From NCBI RefSeq assembly GCF_004341515.1, contig NZ_SLZF01000004.1, forward strand, positions 1 to 64,000: a DNA stretch of 64,000 nucleotides. The letters run 5' to 3'. Source of the stretch: Allobosea sp. BK604. Lineage in GTDB: Bacteria > Pseudomonadota > Alphaproteobacteria > Rhizobiales > Beijerinckiaceae. The notes below the pieces were generated by a model. The model was not told where the DNA came from and did not search any database. It saw nothing but the letters and a program-made list of their open reading frames with translations. Shown here in pieces: positions 59,286 through 64,000 of the stretch (positions are counted from its first letter, which is position 1; each line of letters opens with the position of its first letter). The translations under genes were made by a program, and so were the position numbers.

Positions 59286-59999
59286 ATGGCGACATTCGTC
59301 ACAGCCATCGGCTTCGGGCTGGCCTTGATCTTCGGCTTCGCCCAAGGGGCCATCGCCCAACAAAAACCGGTGACAGCGATCGACATTGCGCTCGAGCCCG
59401 ACGCGACGATGCTTCAGCACGCGAAGGACGCCAACGCGCGGCTGCTCAAGTCTTTCCCGAAGGGCTTTGCGCTGGATGAGACGCACCACCCGCATGTCAC
59501 CATGGTGCAGCGCTTCGTCCGCACGGCCGATCTGGACAGCGTATACGCCGCGGCGAATGCGGTTCTGGCCAAGGAAAAGCCGACCTCATGGACGCTGAAA
59601 GCTTACAAATATTACTATATCCCGTCTTCGCCGGTCGGCCTCGCGGGGATCGTCGTCGAACCGACCGACGAGTTGCACCGGCTGCAGGATGAGCTGATCA
59701 AGGCCGTCGAGCCCTACACCGTGAAGACCGGGACGCCGGCGGCGTTCTTCAGCAGGGATGGCGGCCGCGACATCCAAAGATCGCTGATCGAATACGTCGC
59801 CAATTTCGGCACGATCGCGGCGGGCAAGCGCTTCAATCCGCATGTGACGATCGGGGTCGGAACGGAAACCTATTTGAAGACGATGCTGGCCGAGCCATTC
59901 GGCACGTTCACGTTCTCGCCGACTGGTGCGTCGGTCTATCAACTCGGCACGTTCGGCACGGCTCGGAAGGAACTGAAGGCGTTGCCGCTGACGCCCTGA
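59286..59999 (+). CDS. Exported 2H-phosphoesterase-like protein
   Basis: A 237-residue protein. The N-terminus MATFVTAIGFGLALIFGFAQ followed by GAIAQQ is a signal peptide. Two His-X-Thr motifs, HPHVTMV near residue 69 and NPHVTIG near residue 190, are spaced as in the 2H phosphoesterase superfamily (2'-5' RNA ligase-like). Export of such a fold to the periplasm is unusual, because most members act on cytoplasmic RNA or nucleotides. GGGGAGG precedes the start. Substrate unknown. Confidence 0.8.
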   Translation: MATFVTAIGFGLALIFGFAQGAIAQQKPVTAIDIALEPDATMLQHAKDANARLLKSFPKGFALDETHHPHVTMVQRFVRTADLDSVYAAANAVLAKEKPTSWTLKAYKYYYIPSSPVGLAGIVVEPTDELHRLQDELIKAVEPYTVKTGTPAAFFSRDGGRDIQRSLIEYVANFGTIAAGKRFNPHVTIGVGTETYLKTMLAEPFGTFTFSPTGASVYQLGTFGTARKELKALPLTP

Positions 60000-60114
60000 A
60001 GCGCGGCACGGCAAACGACCGGCAACGCGCTTCCTGCCGCCGATGGCGCAAGACGTCATCGAGCATACATTCGCGCCATCCCCGCGCGGCGGGTCGAAGG
60101 CGGAGCCTTCGCCG

Positions 60115-61737
60115 CTACGCCCGCGAATCCTCCTTGATCATCGCAGCCGCCTTCTCGGCGATCATCATGGTCGGCGCCGCCGTATTGCCCGAGGTGATGC
60201 GCGGCATCACCGAGGCGTCGGCGACACGCAGGCCGGCGATGCCGCGCACGCGCAGGCGCTGGTCGAGCACGGCCATCGGATCGTCCTCGCGCCCCATCTT
60301 CGCCGTGCCGACCGGGTGGAAGATCGTCGTGCTGTATCTGGCCGCGGCGTCGAGCAGGGCCTCGTCCGTGTCGGCCGCCGCCCCCGGCAGGTATTCCTGC
60401 GGATGGAAACGGGCGAGCGGCGCCTGCGCCACGATCCGGCGCGCCAGCCGCAGCGCATCGACCGCGACCTGCTTGTCCTCCTCGGTATCGAGATAGTTCG
60501 GCGTGATCGCCGGCTGCTGCGCGGCGTCCGCGCTCTTGAGATGCACGCTGCCGCGGCTCGATGGGCGGAGATTGCAGACGCTCGCGGTGAAGGCGCCGAA
60601 CTTGTGCAGCCCGTCGCCCCATTTGTCGAGCGAGAGCGGCTGGAAGTGGAATTCGAGATTGGCGGTGGCGTAGTCGGGCGAGGACTTGGCGAAGGCGCCG
60701 ACCTGCGAGGGCGCCATGGTCAGCGGCCCCGTGCGGAAGGCGGCGTATTCCAGCGCCATCAGCGGCCGGCGCCAGAGCTTGGCATAGTCGGTATTGAGCG
60801 TGCGTACGCCCTCGACCTTGTAGACCGGCCTGATCTGCAGATGGTCCTGCAGGTTCTCGCCGATGCCGGGCAGATGCGCCTTCGTCTCGATGCCCAGTCC
60901 CTGCAAGCGCTCGCCATGGCCGATGCCGGAGCGCTCCAGGATCGCCGGCGAGCCGAAGGAACCGGCGCTGAGCACGATCTCGCCGCCAGCCTCGGCCCGC
61001 AGCTTTTCCCCGCCGCGCGAGAATTCGACCGCGACCGCCTTGCCGTCGGCGACGACGATGCGCTCGACCAGCAGGCCGGTCTCAAGCTTGAGATTCGGCC
61101 GGCTGAGCACCGGCTTGAGGAAGGCGCGATAGGCGCTCATCCGCCGGCCGCGCTTCTGGTTGACCTGGAAATAGGCGGAGCCCGCATTGTCGCCCGAGTT
61201 GAAATCGGCGATGCGCGCGATGCCGGCGGCCTCGGCCGCATCGCGGATCGCGTCGAGCACGTCCCAGCGTACGCGCGGGTTCTCGACGCGCCATTCGCCG
61301 CCGGAGCGATGCAGGTCGTTCGGCGGGTCGATATGGTCCTCATGCGCCAGGAAATGCGGCAGCACGTCGTCCCAGCCCCAGCCGTCGAGGCCGAGCTGGC
61401 GCCAGCCATCGTAGTCGGCGGCCTGGCCGCGCATATAGATCATCGCGTTGATGGCCGAGCAGCCGCCGACGACCTTGCCGCGCGGGAAGGGCAGGGCCCG
61501 GCCACCGAGCCCGGCCTGCGGCTCGGTCTGGAACAGCCAGTCGGCGCGCGGATTGCCGATGGCGTAGAGATAGCCCACGGGGATGTGAAACCAGATCCAG
61601 TTGTCGTCGCCGCCGGCCTCCAGCACCAGCACGCTGCGTCGCGGATCGGCCGACAGCCGGTTCGCCAGAACGCAGCCGGCCGAGCCCGCGCCGATCACGA
61701 TATGGTCGAAAGTCCCGATGCTTCTGCGCGTTGGCAT
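60115..61737 (-). CDS. GMC-family FAD oxidoreductase (choline-dehydrogenase-like)
   Basis: A 540-residue flavoprotein. The FAD motif is VIGAGSAGCVLANRLS near residue 14; GMC signature 1 is ALPFPRGKVVGGCSAINAMI near 82, signature 2 GEIVLSAGSFGSPAILERSG near 255; the C-terminal FHPVGTAKMG and SGNTAAPTMMIAEKAA hold the active-site His and Asn. Family enzymes oxidise alcohols such as choline or polyethylene glycol. No betaine genes are adjacent, so the alcohol is unknown. Confidence 0.94.
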   Translation of the reverse strand: MPTRRSIGTFDHIVIGAGSAGCVLANRLSADPRRSVLVLEAGGDDNWIWFHIPVGYLYAIGNPRADWLFQTEPQAGLGGRALPFPRGKVVGGCSAINAMIYMRGQAADYDGWRQLGLDGWGWDDVLPHFLAHEDHIDPPNDLHRSGGEWRVENPRVRWDVLDAIRDAAEAAGIARIADFNSGDNAGSAYFQVNQKRGRRMSAYRAFLKPVLSRPNLKLETGLLVERIVVADGKAVAVEFSRGGEKLRAEAGGEIVLSAGSFGSPAILERSGIGHGERLQGLGIETKAHLPGIGENLQDHLQIRPVYKVEGVRTLNTDYAKLWRRPLMALEYAAFRTGPLTMAPSQVGAFAKSSPDYATANLEFHFQPLSLDKWGDGLHKFGAFTASVCNLRPSSRGSVHLKSADAAQQPAITPNYLDTEEDKQVAVDALRLARRIVAQAPLARFHPQEYLPGAAADTDEALLDAAARYSTTIFHPVGTAKMGREDDPMAVLDQRLRVRGIAGLRVADASVMPRITSGNTAAPTMMIAEKAAAMIKEDSRA

Positions 61738-62127
61738 GGCGTCCTGCTCGTCAAAAAATCCGCCGGCGGGCAGCCAGCCATATCAGCGAAGCGCTAGCCG
61801 GGCCACGCCGCGCCGGCAATGAAGCTGGCCGGTAAGCATTGTTGCCGAAAGCGCAAAACCGCACAGGCGACGATGCCTCCGGCCGACCCGGTCGAACGGG
61901 CGTCCGGTTGTGCGCATGCGGCAAGGCGATCACCGCGCTGTTGGTTTTGGGGCCGCTATATCAGCGCAAAAGCCCGGATTTTTGCTTCCCGGCGCACATT
62001 GGCTTTCCATTTTCAGCATAACCCAACCGATTGAAGGGGAGCAGGCGGCTCAATAGGGTGCCTCGAACCAACCGGCCGCAACCACAAAAATGGCCGTGTG
62101 CGAGCGAGGGACCTGGAGGGGATCGCC
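61738..62127. other. Intergenic region without a supported gene
   Basis: About 390 bases between the divergent oxidoreductase and binding-protein genes. Short frames here have no family features. An AT-rich stretch near 61996-62030 probably holds the promoter of the binding protein. I saw no EcfG-type site and no strong hairpin. Confidence 0.4.
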
Positions 62128-63390
62128 ATGAACGAGACACGTGCGAAGACGAAGACGGCGATGCCTCGCAATGCGGCGATGCTCAGGACGGCGGCGCTTG
62201 GCGCTGCGATCGGCATGCCTCTCCTGGCGGCGCTGCCGGCCCAGGCCCAGATCTCCGACGATGTGATCAAGCTCGGCATCACCAACGACCAGTCCGGCAT
62301 CTATTCGGCGGCCGGCGGCCCCGGCGTCGTCGCCGCGGCGCGTATGGCGGTCGAGGATTTCGGCGGCGCGATCAACGGCAAGAAGATCGAGATCGTCGTC
62401 GCCGACAACCAGAACAAGCCCGATATCGGCGTCGGCATCGTGCGCCGCTGGCTCGATACCGAGAAGGTCGACGCCATCGTCGATGGCGGCAACTCCGCCG
62501 TCGGCGCGGCGATCCAGGAGGTCACCCGCGAGAAGAACAAGGTCTTCCTGATCTCCGGCTCGGGCACGACATTGCTGCACAACGAGGCCTGCTCGCCGGT
62601 CGGCTTCCAATGGTCCTGGGACAGCTACGGGCTCGCTGCCGGCACGGCCGGCGCGCTGGTCAAGCAGGGTCTCGACACCTGGTTCTTCATCACGGCCGAC
62701 TATAATTTCGGCCATGTCCTGGAGCAGCAGGCCTCCGACATCGTCAAGAAAAGCGGCGGCAAGGTGCTGGGCGCGTTGCGCCACCCGTTCAACACCGCCG
62801 ATTTCTCCTCCTACCTGCTCCAGGCCCAGGCCTCGGGCGCCAAGGTGATCGCGCTCGCCAATGCCGGCGGTGACACCGTCAACGCCATCAAGCAGGCCAA
62901 CGAGTTCGGCCTGACCAAGGGTGGCCAGAAGCTCGCGGCGCTGCTGCTCAACATCACCGACACCCATGCGCTCGGCCTGCAGACCGCGCAGGGCCTGATC
63001 GTCACGACCTTCTATTATTGGGACAAGGACGAGAAGACTCGGCCCTTCGGCGAGCGCTTCCTCAAGCAGACCGGCTCGGCTCCGACCTGGCTCCAGGCCG
63101 GCGCCTACAGCGCCGTCACGCATTACCTCAAGGCGGTCAAGGAAGCCGGCACCGACGAGACCAAGGCGGTGGTCGAGCAGATGCGCAAGACCAGGATCAA
63201 CGACGCGATGACGACCGATGGCTGGATCCGTGAGGACGGCAAGGTCATGCGCGGCGTCGACGTGGTCGAGGTCAAGGCGCCCGGCGAGTCGAAGAAGCCC
63301 TGGGACTACTACAAGGTCATCGCCTCGGTGCCGCCGGAGGCTGCGGCCATGCCGCTCTCCGAGAGCAAGTGCCCGCTCGTGAAGAAGTAA
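62128..63390 (+). CDS. Liv-type ABC substrate-binding protein
   Basis: A 420-residue periplasmic binding protein. The N-terminus has an extended signal (MNETRAKTKTAMPRNAAMLR, then a hydrophobic stretch ending PAQAQ); the mature part has VIKLGITNDQSGIYSAAGGP and QSVAA-type lobes (MAVEDFGGAINGKKIEIVVA). GGAGGGG precedes ATG 62128. No permease is in the window; a CoA-transferase gene follows, which suggests the ligand is an acid to be activated as a CoA ester. Confidence 0.9.
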   Translation: MNETRAKTKTAMPRNAAMLRTAALGAAIGMPLLAALPAQAQISDDVIKLGITNDQSGIYSAAGGPGVVAAARMAVEDFGGAINGKKIEIVVADNQNKPDIGVGIVRRWLDTEKVDAIVDGGNSAVGAAIQEVTREKNKVFLISGSGTTLLHNEACSPVGFQWSWDSYGLAAGTAGALVKQGLDTWFFITADYNFGHVLEQQASDIVKKSGGKVLGALRHPFNTADFSSYLLQAQASGAKVIALANAGGDTVNAIKQANEFGLTKGGQKLAALLLNITDTHALGLQTAQGLIVTTFYYWDKDEKTRPFGERFLKQTGSAPTWLQAGAYSAVTHYLKAVKEAGTDETKAVVEQMRKTRINDAMTTDGWIREDGKVMRGVDVVEVKAPGESKKPWDYYKVIASVPPEAAAMPLSESKCPLVKK

Positions 63391-63407
63391 GCCTGCCGCT
63401 TACGAAA

Positions 63408-63439
63408 GGCCGGGGCGCGCTCTCGGGTGCGCTCCGGCC
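63408..63439 (+). terminator. Hairpin after the binding-protein gene
   Basis: Arms GGCCGGGGCGC and GCGCTCCGGCC pair with one G-T wobble around a 10-base loop, 18 bases after the stop. AACCTTTT follows, the nearest thing to a T-run among the hairpins in this window. Confidence 0.7.
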
Positions 63440-63459
63440 AACCTTTTCCTGATCCGCCT

Positions 63460-64000
63460 ATGGGAGCCGTCGTCTTGGCCGGTCCGCTGTCGCATATCCG
63501 CGTTCTCGATCTCAGTCGCGTCATGGCCGGCCCCTGGGCCGGGCAGATGCTCGCCGATCTCGGCGCCGACGTGATCAAGGTCGAGCGCCCGAAAGTGGGC
63601 GACGACACGCGCGGCTGGGGCCCGCCCTTCCTGAAGGACAAGGATGGCAACAACACCCGGGATGCCGGCTATTTCCTCTGCACAAATCGCGGCAAGCGCT
63701 CGCTCACCATTGATTTCGAGAGTGAGCAGGGGCGCGAGATCGTCCGCCGGCTGGCCGCGCGCTCCGACATCCTGCTGGAGAATTTCAAGGTCGACACGTT
63801 GCAGCGCTTCGGTCTCGGCTATGACGAGCTCAAGCTGCTCAATTCCAGCCTGATCTACTGCTCGATCACAGGCTTCGGCCAGGACGGTCCGCGCCGCGCC
63901 AGCGTCGCCTACGACTTCATGATCCAGGCCATGGGCGGGCTGATGAGCGTCACCGGCGAGGAGGACGGTCAGCCCGGCGGCGGGCCGCAGAAGGTCGGCG
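63460..64000 (+). CDS. CaiB/BaiF CoA-transferase family protein (partial, cut by window end)
   Basis: The first 180 residues of a class III CoA-transferase: GPLSHIRVLDLSRVMAGPWA, LGADVIKVERPKVGDDTRGW, NRGKRSLTIDFESEQGREIV, LENFKVDTLQRFGLGYDELK and SVAYDFMIQAMGGLMSVTGE, where the Asp of AYDF aligns with the catalytic Asp of formyl-CoA transferase. The frame is open to the last base, so the C-terminal part lies outside. ATG 63460 or TTG 63475 may start it. It would move CoA between carboxylic acids. Confidence 0.93.
   Translation, partial: MGAVVLAGPLSHIRVLDLSRVMAGPWAGQMLADLGADVIKVERPKVGDDTRGWGPPFLKDKDGNNTRDAGYFLCTNRGKRSLTIDFESEQGREIVRRLAARSDILLENFKVDTLQRFGLGYDELKLLNSSLIYCSITGFGQDGPRRASVAYDFMIQAMGGLMSVTGEEDGQPGGGPQKVG

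Overview
The window is GC-rich, densely coding DNA with many four-base stop/start overlaps and no rRNA, tRNA, phage, transposase or CRISPR. Gene content points to a free-living alphaproteobacterium of the order Hyphomicrobiales: TRAP, Liv-type and Bug solute-binding systems, a CoxSML-like molybdenum hydroxylase, EutBC without a microcompartment, CHASE2 cyclases, and promoters of the form GGAAC-N16-CGTT, which is the EcfG general-stress consensus. A Bosea-like genome is my best guess. That is inference from gene style and from the dispersed repeats, not from a marker gene.

Layout. (1) 0.2-12.9 kb: a LysR regulator diverges from a run of catabolic genes: fused TRAP permease, TRAP binding protein, dienelactone-hydrolase-like and alpha/beta hydrolases, D-2-hydroxyacid dehydrogenase, HpcH/HpaI aldolase, 2-keto-4-pentenoate hydratase-like protein, YqhD-like alcohol dehydrogenase, NHL-propeller protein, DhaK and DhaL; an Asp/Glu (hydantoin) racemase faces them. 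The substrate is unknown. (2) 13.4-19.7 kb: an almost pure RTX-repeat protein, its type I secretion ATPase and membrane-fusion protein, and a LuxR-type regulator. (3) 19.7-32.1 kb: a signalling block with an ABC-exporter-like protein that has degenerate nucleotide-binding motifs and a C-terminal cyclic-nucleotide-binding domain, a methyltransferase, a DUF1127 protein, Crp/Fnr, FecR-domain protein, CHASE2-cyclase, cyclase-AAA protein and an orphan radical SAM protein. (4) 32.2-39.2 kb: mixed small genes, including a general-stress cluster with four strong EcfG-type promoters. (5) 39.5-51.9 kb: one long minus-strand run comprising an AraC regulator, a three-subunit molybdenum hydroxylase with a fused CoxG-like domain, acyl-CoA ligase, enoyl-CoA hydratase, and a complete branched-chain-amino-acid-type ABC importer. 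(6) 52-56.7 kb: methyltransferase, TetR and SDR genes sharing an operator motif, then EutB and EutC. (7) 56.9-64 kb: two divergent orphan Bug proteins, a predicted exported 2H phosphoesterase, a GMC oxidoreductase, an ABC binding protein, and a CaiB/BaiF CoA-transferase cut by the window end.

Between the genes lie two dispersed composite repeat families. One is a 44-base palindrome-like unit with a second hairpin unit about 20 bases away. The other is a large inverted repeat with a second unit next to it. Strong hairpins directly follow three solute-binding-protein genes and the RTX gene, which suggests the abundant first product is expressed above the downstream genes.
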